Below are positions 25,337-35,098 of a stretch of DNA of 64,000 nucleotides, piece by piece. The stretch is from positions 1-64,000 of the forward strand of contig JANXUF010000094.1 in assembly GCA_025356335.1 (NCBI GenBank). The letters are read 5' to 3'. Made by a program: the position numbers and the translations under genes. Numbering within the stretch: the first letter of the stretch is position 1; each line of letters starts with the position of its first letter. The DNA comes from Actinomycetes bacterium. Its GTDB lineage: Bacteria > Actinomycetota > Acidimicrobiia > Acidimicrobiales > Ilumatobacteraceae. The notes below the pieces were generated by a model. That model saw only the letters and a list, made by a program, of their open reading frames with translations. It searched no databases and was not told the DNA's origin.

Positions 25337-26080
25337 GCAACCGTCGGACCCGGAACCAAGGGTGTCCAACCATCTCCTCGTCCACACCTTGGTGCAGTTG
25401 GCTGACACGCTCATCGACGACTACGACGTCATCGAATTCCTCGGGATACTGACCGAGCGGTGCGTCACATTGCTGGACGTGGACGAGGCCGGGATCATGC
25501 TCGCAGACCAGCGCGGCACGCTGCAGGTCATTGCCTCGTCGAGCGAACGGGCGAAGCTGATGGAACTGTTCGAGCTGCAGAATTGCGATGGTCCGTGCCT
25601 CGACGTCTTCCGCAGTGGTGAGGTCATCGCCGCCGCCGACCTCAGGGAGCAAACCGGTCGATGGCCGACATTCTCCCGTGAACACTGGCGGTCGGTAGCG
25701 GCTCCGTGCACAGTGTTCCGATGCGTCTGCGTCGTCAGGTGATCGGGGCGTTGAATCTGTTCCGCAACGGAGTCGGGCTGCTCAGTGACGACGAGGCTGT
25801 CGTCGCTCGCGCCCTCGCCGACATCGCCACCATCGGCCTGCTGCAGGAACGCTCGATCACGGAGTTGCGAACCACGACCGGTCAGTTGCAGACAGCGCTG
25901 CAAAGCCGCGTGCTGCTGGAACAGGCCAAGGGCGCCATCGCTGAACGTCACAGCATCGACGTCGACGCTGCGTTCGTCTTCATCTGCAATTACGCCCGCA
26001 GCCACGGGCGGCTGCTCACCGAGGTCGCCAGAAACATCGTCTACGAACGGTTCGATCCTGGCCAGATCCCGTCAGCCTGA
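25329..26080 (+). pseudogene. GAF-ANTAR domain protein, frameshifted
   Basis: The first frame (25329-25742) gives a GAF domain (LADTLIDDYDVIEFLGILTERC, shortened; then NCDGPCLDVFRSGEVI) up to REHWRSV and then noise. The second (from about 25690 to 26080) resumes with GSVHSVPMRLRRQVIGALNLF and an ANTAR domain (SRVLLEQAKGAIAERHSI, then NYARSHGRLLTEVARNIV). The total of 752 bases is one short of a multiple of three, so a single missing base near 25688-25700 would restore about 250 residues. It could be a true pseudogene or a sequencing error. All ANTAR residues look intact. Confidence 0.8.
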
Positions 26081-26141
26081 CCGTGCGGAACCGAGGTGCG
26101 CTGCGTTGGAATCGTCGACCGATCACGGAGGGACGGTCGCG

Positions 26142-27302
26142 ATGACCGACACAGGCCCACATTTCGAGCTTCGCCAAGGAGTCAGGCGGATCTGCGCCGA
26201 CTTCCCGGATGAATACTGGCGACGGTGTGAGGCCGATCACGCCTTCCCGTGGGCGTTCTACGAGGCCTTCGCCGACGCCGGCTGGGTCGGTGTCGCCATC
26301 CCGGCGGAGTTCGGCGGCGGAGGGGCCGGCATCACCGAGGCATCGATCCTGCTGGAGGAGATCGCCGCGTCCGGTGCGTGCCTCAACGGGTGTTCCGCCA
26401 TCCATCTGTCGGTGTTCGGCATGAACCCTGTCGTCAAACACGGCAGCGATTGGATGAAAGCGACGTACCTCCCGCGCGTCGCCAGCGGGGAACTCCATGT
26501 CTCGTTCGGCGTCACCGAACCCGACGCAGGCACCGACACCACCAACATTTCGACGCGCGCGACGAAGGTGGAAGGCGGGTACCGCGTTCGCGGCCGCAAG
26601 ATCTGGAACTCCAAGGGTGACATCGCCGAGAAGTGCCTGCTGCTGGCGCGCACCACTCCCCTTGCCGATGTCAGCAAACGCACCGATGGCATGACGCTGT
26701 TCCTGATCGACATGAAGGTGCCGGAGATCGGCATCGAGCCGATCCCCAAGCTCGGGCGCAATGCCGTCACCTCGTGCGAGGTCTCCTTCGACGACGCTTT
26801 CGTGTCCGACGCCGACGTCGTCGGCGAGGTCGGACGGGGATTCAAGCAGTTGATCGACGGCCTCAACCCCGAGCGCATCCTGCTCGCCGCAGAGGCGCTC
26901 GGTATCGGCAGAGTCGCAGTCCAGCGGGCGGTTGCCTACGCCAACGACCGCGTGGTCTTCGGGCGTCCGATCGGCAAGAACCAGGGGATCTCGTTCCCGC
27001 TTGCCGATGCGCACATGCGCCTCCGGGCCGCAGAGATGATGATCCGCGAGGCGAGTGCCCGTTACGACGCCGGTCTGCCATGCGGAGAGGAGGCCAATTC
27101 GGCGAAATACCTGGCAGCCGACGCCGCCTTCCAGGCTGCCGATCATGCGATCCAGACCTACGGCGGCATGGGGTACGCAACGGAATACGACGTCGAGCGC
27201 TATTGGCGGGAGGCGAGGCTCATCCGGATCGCCCCGATTTCTCAGGAGATGGTGCTCAACTACGTCGCCGAACACGTCCTCGGCCTGCCGAGATCGTACT
27301 GA
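26142..27302 (+). CDS. Acyl-CoA dehydrogenase
   Basis: A 386-residue FAD enzyme with the standard acyl-CoA dehydrogenase layout: VAIPAEFGGGGAGITEASIL, SFGVTEPDAGTDTTNIST at the FAD/substrate site, and IQTYGGMGYATEYDVERYWRE near the C terminus. It oxidises an acyl-CoA to the enoyl-CoA with electrons passed to ETF. Chain specificity is not readable. A GGAGGGA site precedes the ATG at 26142. The stop codon is followed at once by three copies of a 15-bp repeat. Confidence 0.88.
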   Translation: MTDTGPHFELRQGVRRICADFPDEYWRRCEADHAFPWAFYEAFADAGWVGVAIPAEFGGGGAGITEASILLEEIAASGACLNGCSAIHLSVFGMNPVVKHGSDWMKATYLPRVASGELHVSFGVTEPDAGTDTTNISTRATKVEGGYRVRGRKIWNSKGDIAEKCLLLARTTPLADVSKRTDGMTLFLIDMKVPEIGIEPIPKLGRNAVTSCEVSFDDAFVSDADVVGEVGRGFKQLIDGLNPERILLAAEALGIGRVAVQRAVAYANDRVVFGRPIGKNQGISFPLADAHMRLRAAEMMIREASARYDAGLPCGEEANSAKYLAADAAFQAADHAIQTYGGMGYATEYDVERYWREARLIRIAPISQEMVLNYVAEHVLGLPRSY

Positions 27303-27345
27303 CCTGAAGTTCGCCGACCTGAAGTTCACCGACCTGAAGTTCACC
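27301..27345 (+). repeat. 15-bp tandem repeat, 3 copies, at a stop codon
   Basis: GACCTGAAGTTCGCC and two copies of GACCTGAAGTTCACC lie head to tail starting with the second base of the TGA stop of the acyl-CoA dehydrogenase gene. Because each unit contains TGA in the same phase the protein end is not affected. Confidence 0.9.
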
Positions 27346-27389
27346 GAGCGGTGTGAGCGAGGTACGAGCGAACGATGGAGGTCGAAGCG

Positions 27390-28463
27390 CTAACCGGCAG
27401 TGGAGTACCCCGGCACGAGTTCCGGAATTCCCGAAGCCCAGGCGCGGAACGACTCGAGGAGTTCACCACGTGTCTCCTCGTCCACGAAGGCGGCGTCGAG
27501 TGCATGCAGCGTGCACTCCCAGATCTCGCCGAGCGTCAGACCGAGTTCGTCGTGGCACGACGCCATCTCCTCGGACAGCGTGATGTTGGAAATCGTGGTG
27601 TCGTCGGTGTTGATCGTCACCCCCACGCCGCGGCGCAGCAGTGCTGCCAGCGGATGCTCTGCGATGCTGGCGACCGTCCCTGCCTGCACGTTGCTCGTCG
27701 GGCAGAGGTCGAGCGTCACTCCCCTGGCGATCAACTCCTCGATCACTGCAGGGTCGCCGATCGCCGAAGCGCCATGGGCGATGCGCCGGGGATGTAGTTC
27801 CAACGCTCTCCGGACCAGTGAACCGTTGTCGAGCAGTTCGCCGGCATGGACGGTGATGCCCAAACCGCCTGCACGAGCGACGTCGAAGGCTGCGAAATGG
27901 AGGAGCGGGTCGGGAAAGGCCTCCTCGAATCCGGCGAGATCGAACCCGGTGACGCCTCGGTGGCGATGACGTACCGCTGCCTCGGCGACGCTGACGTTGA
28001 GCTCCGGGTCGTCGGAACGAAGGGCGACGGCGGTCAGCGTGACGACGACGCTCGATCGCCCCGCCGCAGCGTGCGCTGCTGCAGCGACCGCATCGATCAC
28101 TTCGTCGAGCGTCAGCCCGCGCTGCACGTGCAACGCCGGCGCCCATTTGATCTCCATGTAACGGACCCGGTCGGCCGCTTTGTCCTCGACCAATTCCGTG
28201 GTGATGCGGTGCAACGCCTCGACGTCCTGCATCAAAGCGATCGGCAGCTCGAACGACTTCAGTAGCTCGGCTTGCGATCCCGGGTGCGCTGCGGCTACGA
28301 GCACGTCGAACATTCCCTGATACGACGTCGGGGCAGCGATGCCCCGCGTCGATGCGAGTTCGAGTGCAGTGACCGGCCGCAGACAACCGTCGAGATGGAG
28401 GTGGAGTTCTGCCTTCGGCATTGCCTGCAAGAAGCGGAACGCTGCACGTGCACTGTGGGACAT
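27390..28463 (-). CDS. add: Adenosine deaminase
   Basis: The 357-residue protein has the zinc-site motifs of adenosine/adenine deaminases in order: KAELHLHLDG near residue 18, GITVHAGELLD near 225, RIAHGASAIGDP, and TINTDDTTISN near 310. It hydrolyses adenosine to inosine and ammonia in purine salvage. Some family members prefer adenine or other aminated purines, so the exact substrate is likely but not certain. Convergent with the acyl-CoA dehydrogenase gene; no operon partner is evident. Confidence 0.88.
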   Translation of the reverse strand: MSHSARAAFRFLQAMPKAELHLHLDGCLRPVTALELASTRGIAAPTSYQGMFDVLVAAAHPGSQAELLKSFELPIALMQDVEALHRITTELVEDKAADRVRYMEIKWAPALHVQRGLTLDEVIDAVAAAAHAAAGRSSVVVTLTAVALRSDDPELNVSVAEAAVRHRHRGVTGFDLAGFEEAFPDPLLHFAAFDVARAGGLGITVHAGELLDNGSLVRRALELHPRRIAHGASAIGDPAVIEELIARGVTLDLCPTSNVQAGTVASIAEHPLAALLRRGVGVTINTDDTTISNITLSEEMASCHDELGLTLGEIWECTLHALDAAFVDEETRGELLESFRAWASGIPELVPGYSTAG

Positions 28464-28698
28464 GCGGTCAGTCTGCCACCGGCGCCCGTTACCCCGCTCT
28501 CAACGATACGAGGCGATCGGGCGCCGTCGTTCTCGGGCCACGACGCCACTGCGAACGCTTCGTCGAACGTATCGCACAGTTACGCCTGCTGTTTCGGACG
28601 CCCGGTAGAGCGACCGACCAGCCGCACGCCAGGACGGCGAATCGTGGCATCGACGTCGACTGCTCCGCCCGCTCATCGGCCACGATCGAGCCGCCCGT

Positions 28699-29670
28699 TC
28701 ACACGACCGGGACGGCGGTCACAATCCAGCGGTAGGTGACCCCACCCGGGCTGCCGTCTGGGTGCGCGCAGGCGACGAAACGCACCCTCGCCGAACCGTC
28801 CGGCGAGGGACTGAGGAGCAAGGCGGTCGCTGTCGCCAGCGGCATCAACTGCACGGTTGCAACAGAGAGCGAGATCACCGTCCCGTCGTTCAAGGCCACG
28901 GTGATGGTGTCGCCGGCCTGAAGGTTGGGAATGTCGTGGAATGGATGGTTGTGCGAGTTTCGGTGTCCGAAGATGATCGCCGGAATCTGCCCCTGGAGTA
29001 CTCCCCCGCCGGCGACACTACTCGCCAGGCTGGCGAAGCCCGGCAGGATGTCGACGCCCTGGGTGGTTCCGTCCTTGTTGCCGCACAGCGAGCCGTCGGC
29101 GTAGGCGTTCGCCTCGGCGAGCACTGGTTGGGCAACCCCGATCGTCGGAATCGTCAGCGTGCCGACGTTCGTGCAGTTCGACGTTCGCGGCGTCGCCACC
29201 TTGGTCGGCTTCGTCGGCTTGGTCGTCGCCGATCCACCGGCCGTGGGCGTCGTCCCAGCACCATTGACCGTGGGTGCCTCGGTGGCAGCGGGAATCGTGA
29301 CCGCGGCCGCAGTCTCCGGCGCAAGCGTCGATGGAGCGGCCGTCTGCGGCGCGGACGTCGCAGGAACCGTCGTCTCCGGCGCGAACGTTGCCGGAGCGCT
29401 CAAGGTCATCGCTGTCGTGTCCGGCTCCGTTGCTGCGGCGGCGAGCGGACTCGTGTGGACCGGTTCGGTCACGACGGCGACGGTCGTGTTCTGCTGGTTG
29501 GTCGCCACGGTCCTGACGGAACCACTCCCACGGCCGATGCTCACCACGGCGACGACGACGGCCAGCGTGACCGCAACGACGACGCACAGTGCGATCACCC
29601 GCTGACGTTGTGTTCTCGTGTGCTGCAGCACTGCCTGCGCAGCCGGCGATGGACGTACGGGATCCTGCAT
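28699..29670 (-). CDS. Sortase (class E-like) with Thr-rich stalk
   Basis: A 323-residue membrane-anchored transpeptidase. A transmembrane helix lies at residues 25-46 (VIALCVVVAVTLAVVVAVV), then an Ala/Thr/Pro-rich stalk to about 165, then the sortase barrel with catalytic His near 236 (IIFGHRNSHNHPF), Cys near 301 (RFVACAHPDG) and Arg near 314 (TYRWIV). It would cleave a C-terminal sorting signal and attach a protein to the cell wall or build pili. No substrate gene with an LPxTG/LAxTG motif is seen in the window. The 235-base gap before the adenosine deaminase gene holds nothing recognisable. Confidence 0.83.
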   Translation of the reverse strand: MQDPVRPSPAAQAVLQHTRTQRQRVIALCVVVAVTLAVVVAVVSIGRGSGSVRTVATNQQNTTVAVVTEPVHTSPLAAAATEPDTTAMTLSAPATFAPETTVPATSAPQTAAPSTLAPETAAAVTIPAATEAPTVNGAGTTPTAGGSATTKPTKPTKVATPRTSNCTNVGTLTIPTIGVAQPVLAEANAYADGSLCGNKDGTTQGVDILPGFASLASSVAGGGVLQGQIPAIIFGHRNSHNHPFHDIPNLQAGDTITVALNDGTVISLSVATVQLMPLATATALLLSPSPDGSARVRFVACAHPDGSPGGVTYRWIVTAVPVV

Positions 29671-29786
29671 GACGCAATTGTTGCCGAAGAATCACTGTCC
29701 AGGGTGTCACCGTCACCCGCAGCGACATTCCTCATCGTCTGGTCCGGTTCGGGCTGCTGTTCGGCGGGGCTCGGTAGCCTGGGTGA

Positions 29787-30415
29787 ATGGCTGATTGGGC
29801 GACGGTTGCCTCGGTCGGTACTGCTGCAGGGACGCTCGTGCTGGCACTGGCAACGTTCGCCTCGGTGCGCTCGTCCAATCGATCGGCACGGGCCACCGAA
29901 CGAGCCCTGCTCGCCGGGATCCGCCCGGTGCTGAACTCGTCCAGGCTGGGTGACCCCGCCGAGAAGGTCGGCTTCAACGACGACCATTGGATCAAGGTCG
30001 AGGGTGGCCGCTGCGTCATCGAGGTGACCGACGAGGCGATCTACCTGGCAATCGCCGTCCGCAACGTCGGCAACGGATTGGCGGTGCTCGACCGCTGGGA
30101 CGTGCATGTCGGCTGCGGCCACCCGAACCGGGACGGGACCTCTCGGTCTTTCGCCGTTTGACGCGGGACATCTATATCGCCGCCGGCGACCATGGGTTCT
30201 GGCAGGGTGCGATCCGCGACCGTGCCGACCCGATGGTGCAGGCGCTCGCCGACGCCGTCGCCGACGAGCAACCGGTCGTCATCGATCTGCTCTACGGCGA
30301 TCACGACGGCGGCCAACGGACGATCAGCCGTTTCTCGCTCCTTCCCCGACCGGAAGGTCAACGGATCTCGGCGGTATCGCGCCACTGGAACCTCGATCGT
30401 TCCGACCCGCGCTGA
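29787..30415 (+). pseudogene. Membrane-anchored hypothetical protein, frameshifted
   Basis: The first frame (29787-30161) starts with an N-terminal hydrophobic helix (SVGTAAGTLVLALATFASV), then a soluble domain (YLAIAVRNVGNGLAVLDRWDV). The continuation RRLTRDIYIAAGDHGFWQG through ISRFSLLPRPEGQRIS to 30415 is in another frame. The region is one base short of a multiple of three; a missing base near 30145-30160 would give about 209 residues. The protein is of a type found in many actinobacteria without a known role. Confidence 0.7.
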
Positions 30416-30575
30416 TCGCTCATCCTCGCCCCGCTTGCCGCCGACGCTGCTGGCTGCGTTGTCCCGTGGGCAACCCTGCTGACCTCGGGAGGGCCGCCGG
30501 GCGGAACAACGGCCGCCTCCAGCAGGTTGAACACTGGGATCACCATTGTCCGGCAGATCGATCTGGAGGAACACG

Positions 30576-31913
30576 ATGACTCGATATGCCCATCTCAATC
30601 TCTTCGTCGCCGGTTACGGCTACCACGAGGCCTCGTGGAAACTGGCGGCGAACGGCTCGCAGGGCGCACCGGGCCTGAGTCATTTCATCGAGATCGCCAG
30701 GACAGCCGAGCGTGGGGTTCTCGATTCGATGTTCTTCGCCGACTCTCCAGGCGTCGCCACCTTCCGCACCAGGTTCATGGCGCAAGCCGGATACGACCCC
30801 ATCGACCTGCTCGCTGCGCTCGTGCCCGTGACCGAACACATCGGACTCCTGGCAACGGCATCGACGACATACAGCGCACCGTGGGATCTCGCACGACGTT
30901 TCGCCACGCTCGACCATCTCAGCAACGGGCGCGCCGGCTGGAACATCGTCACCACCGGCAATCCGACAGCGGCGGCGAACTTCGCTGATCGGGCACACCC
31001 GGAACACCGAGACCGGTATGCACGTGCCCGGGAATTCGTCGAGGTCGTTCTCGAGGTCTGGGACGGATGGGAGGACGACGCCGTGGTGGCCTCGCCGACA
31101 ACCGGCCAGTGGGCAGATCACCACAAGTTGCACCCGCCCCAGCACCAGGGTGAACACTTCTCCGTCGCCGGCATCCTGGCGATTCCCCGTTCGCCGCAGG
31201 GCTATCCCGTCCTCGCCCAGGCTGGATCCTCGCACGAGGGCGTCGACCTCGCAGGCCGTTTCGCTGATGTCGTCTTCACTCCGCAGTCGACGATTGCCGC
31301 AGGCGCGGCATTCCGCCAACGGGTCCGATCCGTCGCCGAATCGTACGGCCGGTCAGCTGACGACATCCGTCTGCTGCCTGGCCTGTCGTTCGTGCTCGGC
31401 AGCACAGAGGCCGAGGCGACGGCCGGATGGGATGCGCTGCAGGCGGCGTCGAGCGAGGAATTCCAGTTGTTCAATCTCACACATCTCGCAGGTGTGCCGC
31501 AATCACTTGTCGCCGACGTCGACCCCGATGGTCCGTTCCCGTACAGCCTGTTCGACAGCGCAACGAGCCAGACGTTCGGGGCCGCAGTGACGAAGGTCGC
31601 GCGTGACGGAGGATTGACGTTCCGCCAGGTCGCCCGGCAGTTCTCGACGCTGCCAGGCGGTCTGCACTTCACCGGCACACCAGAGGGTCTCGCCGATCTG
31701 ATCGGAGCATGGTGGCACCAGCGTGGCGCGGACGGTTTCACGCTGCAGCCGTTGCGTCTGCCGTTGGATTTGACGTTGTTCGTCGACCACGTCGTACCGC
31801 TGCTCCAGGCCAGGGGCATCACCAAGCGCCGCTACGGGGGTGGCACGCTCCGCGACGAACTCGGTTTGCCACGCCCGACGAACGCCCACACACGAGTCGG
31901 CGCCGCACGCTGA
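30576..31913 (+). CDS. FMN-dependent monooxygenase (NtaA/SnaA/DszA-like LLM family)
   Basis: A 445-residue luciferase-like monooxygenase of the nitrilotriacetate/dibenzothiophene-sulfone type. Matches include EIARTAERGVLDSMFFADSP, LLATASTTYSAPWDLARRFA, LDHLSNGRAGWNIVTTGNP and GYPVLAQAGSSHEGVDLAGR. These enzymes use FMNH2 from a separate reductase and O2 to oxidise chelates, sulfones or related compounds. A GGAGGA site 6 bases before the ATG at 30576 settles the start over one 10 codons upstream. No flavin reductase gene is adjacent. Confidence 0.87.
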   Translation: MTRYAHLNLFVAGYGYHEASWKLAANGSQGAPGLSHFIEIARTAERGVLDSMFFADSPGVATFRTRFMAQAGYDPIDLLAALVPVTEHIGLLATASTTYSAPWDLARRFATLDHLSNGRAGWNIVTTGNPTAAANFADRAHPEHRDRYARAREFVEVVLEVWDGWEDDAVVASPTTGQWADHHKLHPPQHQGEHFSVAGILAIPRSPQGYPVLAQAGSSHEGVDLAGRFADVVFTPQSTIAAGAAFRQRVRSVAESYGRSADDIRLLPGLSFVLGSTEAEATAGWDALQAASSEEFQLFNLTHLAGVPQSLVADVDPDGPFPYSLFDSATSQTFGAAVTKVARDGGLTFRQVARQFSTLPGGLHFTGTPEGLADLIGAWWHQRGADGFTLQPLRLPLDLTLFVDHVVPLLQARGITKRRYGGGTLRDELGLPRPTNAHTRVGAAR

Positions 31914-31925
31914 GCTCCGTACAGC

Positions 31926-31947
31926 CCCTCGGCGGTCCCTCGGCGGT
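31926..31947 (+). repeat. 11-bp tandem duplication after a stop codon
   Basis: CCCTCGGCGGT occurs twice in direct succession and a partial third copy (CCCTCGG) follows after one base. It begins 13 bases after the stop of the monooxygenase gene. Confidence 0.8.
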
Positions 31948-31994
31948 GCCCTCGGCCACGCTCGACGGACCGCTCTTGCGGGCCTGACCACGAC

Positions 31995-32528
31995 TCAGGC
32001 TGTCAGTTGTTTGTAGAAGATCGTGGCGTCGACAAATCCGCCGGCCGGCCACAGCGCAAAGTCGGGAATGATGCCGAGCCGTGTCCAACCGAGTCGGAGG
32101 TAGAGGCGTTCGGCCTCGGCGCTGGCGGTATCGAGCACCAGCAGCGTCTTGCCCGCATCGACTGCAGCCGCCTCCGCCTCTCGCATCAAGGCTTCGGCAA
32201 GGCCACGCCGCCTGGCACTGCGGTGCACCAACATCTTGGCGATCTCGCCGCGGTGCGATTGATTCTCCGGCCCGCAGAGCACGACCTGTACCGTGCCGAC
32301 GATCGCCCCGGTCCCGTCCTCTGACGCCACGAGGACGATCCGCTCGCCACGCGATGCGCTGTCGAGTGTCGCCTCCCAGAAGGCGATCGCCCGATCGAAT
32401 TCGAGCGGCAGCATGAAGCTGACCGATGCTCCACCTTCGACGCAATCGATGAGGACGCTCGCCAGCGACGCGCTGTCGTCGCCAGTGGCATGCCTGATAC
32501 TGATCCGATCGCTGATCCAATCGCTCAT
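31995..32528 (-). CDS. GNAT family N-acetyltransferase
   Basis: A 177-residue GCN5-related acetyltransferase. The acetyl-CoA-binding motif A is in EIAKMLVHRSARRRGLAEAL, with LLVLDTASAEAERLYLRLGW for motif B. The opening DRISIRHATGDDSASLASVL is a usual first strand and helix. It transfers acetyl to an unknown amine. Convergent with the monooxygenase gene and divergent from the CocE-like gene. Confidence 0.83.
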   Translation of the reverse strand: MSDWISDRISIRHATGDDSASLASVLIDCVEGGASVSFMLPLEFDRAIAFWEATLDSASRGERIVLVASEDGTGAIVGTVQVVLCGPENQSHRGEIAKMLVHRSARRRGLAEALMREAEAAAVDAGKTLLVLDTASAEAERLYLRLGWTRLGIIPDFALWPAGGFVDATIFYKQLTA

Positions 32529-32616
32529 TCGCTCCTCCTCGTCGACAACGCTGCGACGTCACCGACGATAGAGCCACGATCCAGTTGCGCTCGGAGAGCC
32601 ATGCCAGACTCGGCGA

Positions 32617-34995
32617 ATGCATTCCCGTCGTCGCCAACTGGCTGTCCTCGCTGTCAGCGGCCTCCTCGCCGCCTCGTGCAGCTCGTCGTCGGCTCGGACG
32701 GCACCGGCGACGACGTCGCCCACTTCCACCACTTCCACCACCTCCACCACTTCCACCACCTCCGCAGCCCCATCGACCGTGCCGCCGACGACCGCTGCCG
32801 CAGCAGTTGCTGCGTCGCTCGAGCCACCTGACCCGACGACGGTCTCGCAGGCGACGGCGAGGCCCCTGACACCGCTACCGCTCGCCTCGTTCACGGTGCA
32901 GCCAGGGGTCGAACAACTCGCCGTGCGCGGCGCTATTCCCGGCGAGACACTGGACGCCGTCGACTCGACCGGGAAGAAGGTCACGAGCGGTATGGTCGAC
33001 ACCGTCGGCGCGCTGCTCTTTCGCCAGTTGAAGCCGGGTTCGTACACCGTGCGCACGACATCGGATCCGCTGATGGCGAGTACGACGGCCACGGTGATGG
33101 ATCGCACGACGCAACCAGCGCAATCGTTCTACGACGCACAGAAGATGACGGCACCTGGGTTCGGCTACATCACGACCAGGGATGGCACGACGCTGTCGGC
33201 CGACGTGCTGCTGCCACCAGGTGCCGGGCCGTTCCCGACGGTCGTCGAGTACTCCGGATACGACCCGAGCAATCCGGACAACACCGCACTTGCCCAGCTC
33301 TACGTCGCCCTCGGCTTTGCCTACGTCGGCGTCAACATGCGCGGGACAGGCTGTTCCGGCGGGTCGTACCAGTTCTTCGAGTACGTCCAGAGCCTCGACG
33401 GCTACGACGCGATCGAGGCCGTCGCCGCCCAACCGTGGGCGCTCGACCACCGAGTCGGCATGGTCGGAATTTCATATCCCGGTATCAGCCAGCTGTTCGT
33501 CGCCCAGACAAGGCCGCCGCACCTGGCGGCGATCACCCCGTTGTCGGTGCTCGACGATTCCTACCGTTCAACGCTGTATCCAGGCGGCATCCTCAACACC
33601 GGCTTCGCCGTCAGCTGGGCGCAGGACCGGGTCAACTCTGGCAAGCCATATGGCGAGGCGTGGTCGAAGAAGGTCGCCGATGCCGGTGACAAGACCTGCG
33701 CGGCGAACCAGGATCTGCGTCTCCAGAACCCGGATCTGTTGCAGATCATCAAAGACAATCCGACCTACGACCCGGCGATCGGTGATGTGATCGCCCCGGT
33801 CACCTTCGTCGACAAGATCAATGTGCCCGTCTTCCTCGCCGGTGCATGGCAGGATGAGCAGACCGGCGGTCATTTCCCGGTGATGCTCGACAAGTTCACG
33901 TCGTCGCCACACGTCTACGCAACGATGGTCAACGGCCTGCACACCGAATCGCTGAGCCTCGGCATCCTGCCACGTTATGTCGAGTTTCTCGACCTGTATG
34001 TCGCCAAGAAGGCGCCGGACGTCTCGGCACTCGCCGCTGCCGGCCCGCTGCTCGCCGGCAAACTCACGGGGGTCGCCGGCCTGAAGGTGCCCCTCGACGA
34101 CTACAGCGGCCTGACGTTCGAACAGTCGCTCGCCAAGTTCGAGGCCCAACCGCCGATTCGGGTGCTGTTCGAGGAGGGTGACGCCGCCGGGCAGCCGAAG
34201 GCTTCCAACCTGCCGCGTTTCGAGGCCGGCTTTGCATCGTGGCCGATCCCCGGCACGAAGCCGCTGGCGTTGTACTTCGCCAAGGGTGGAGCGTTGCAGT
34301 CGACAGCGCCGACCGACGCAGCCGGAACCGCCGGAACGGTGACCAGCTACGCGTACGATCCGACGGCGGTACCGCCGACGTTCTACACCGGCAACGGAAA
34401 CGACATCTGGCATGCCGACGTCAACTACCAGTGGCTCCCACTGCCGGCCGGCAAGAGCCTGTCTTGGATCAGCGCTCCGCTGACCGCTGACACCGTCGCC
34501 GTCGGATCCGGTTCTGTCGATCTCTGGCTGCAATCGACTGCCGCCGACACCGATCTCGAGGTGACACTGTCGGAGGTGCGCCCTGACGGGACCGAAGTGA
34601 TGATCCAGAGCGGCTGGCTACGGGCAAGCCAGCGCAAGCTCGACGATCAGCAATCGACCGAGCTCCGACCCGTGCAAACCCATCTCGCAGCAGACGCCGA
34701 ACCACTTCCGGCGGGTCGGTTCGTGCCCGTCCGGGTCGAACTCTTCCCGTTCGGCTATGCCTTTCGTGCCGGCTCGCAGATCCGCATCAGCGTCGAAGCA
34801 CCAGCAGGCAATCGCGCCGTCTGGGCATTCGACGCACTGCCTGGCGGTGCAACGAATCAGATCGCCAGCGATGCCGAACATCCGTCCCGTGTCGTGCTGG
34901 CGGTCGTGAGTGGAGTGTCGGTTCCGGCGGGCATCGCCCCGTGCGGATCGCTGCGCGGCGAACCGTGCCGACCCTACGTGCCGCCTGCCTCCTGA
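32617..34995 (+). CDS. CocE/NonD-family hydrolase, lipoprotein
   Basis: A 792-residue secreted hydrolase. The N terminus is a lipoprotein signal (RRRQLAVLAVSGLLAASC, Cys at about 21), then a Thr/Ser-rich linker encoded by short CCACCTCCA-type repeats. From residue 180 the alpha/beta-hydrolase is clear (GTTLSADVLLPPGAGPFPTV, then MVGISYPGISQLF with the nucleophile serine), and the C-terminal X-Pro dipeptidyl-peptidase-like jelly roll ends in VRVELFPFGYAFRAGSQIRI. Family members cleave esters or X-Pro dipeptides. It acts outside the membrane. Confidence 0.87.
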   Translation: MHSRRRQLAVLAVSGLLAASCSSSSARTAPATTSPTSTTSTTSTTSTTSAAPSTVPPTTAAAAVAASLEPPDPTTVSQATARPLTPLPLASFTVQPGVEQLAVRGAIPGETLDAVDSTGKKVTSGMVDTVGALLFRQLKPGSYTVRTTSDPLMASTTATVMDRTTQPAQSFYDAQKMTAPGFGYITTRDGTTLSADVLLPPGAGPFPTVVEYSGYDPSNPDNTALAQLYVALGFAYVGVNMRGTGCSGGSYQFFEYVQSLDGYDAIEAVAAQPWALDHRVGMVGISYPGISQLFVAQTRPPHLAAITPLSVLDDSYRSTLYPGGILNTGFAVSWAQDRVNSGKPYGEAWSKKVADAGDKTCAANQDLRLQNPDLLQIIKDNPTYDPAIGDVIAPVTFVDKINVPVFLAGAWQDEQTGGHFPVMLDKFTSSPHVYATMVNGLHTESLSLGILPRYVEFLDLYVAKKAPDVSALAAAGPLLAGKLTGVAGLKVPLDDYSGLTFEQSLAKFEAQPPIRVLFEEGDAAGQPKASNLPRFEAGFASWPIPGTKPLALYFAKGGALQSTAPTDAAGTAGTVTSYAYDPTAVPPTFYTGNGNDIWHADVNYQWLPLPAGKSLSWISAPLTADTVAVGSGSVDLWLQSTAADTDLEVTLSEVRPDGTEVMIQSGWLRASQRKLDDQQSTELRPVQTHLAADAEPLPAGRFVPVRVELFPFGYAFRAGSQIRISVEAPAGNRAVWAFDALPGGATNQIASDAEHPSRVVLAVVSGVSVPAGIAPCGSLRGEPCRPYVPPAS

Positions 34996-35098
34996 TAGGT
35001 CCGGCCGACGGTCCGTGTGGCCACGAACGGAACGCCACGAACGAAACGTGTCGAGCTGAGAACCCCGTGGTGCCGAGCCGTTCCATTGGCGTACGGGT

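Noticed and set aside
26519-26545. Sequence GACGCAGGCACCGACACC resembling an arm of the 51-bp palindrome
   Set aside because: It encodes the conserved DAGTDTT motif of acyl-CoA dehydrogenase and has no inverted partner.
32700-32770. CCACCTCCA-type repeats as a regulatory array
   Set aside because: They code for the Thr/Ser linker after the lipoprotein signal of the CocE-like protein.
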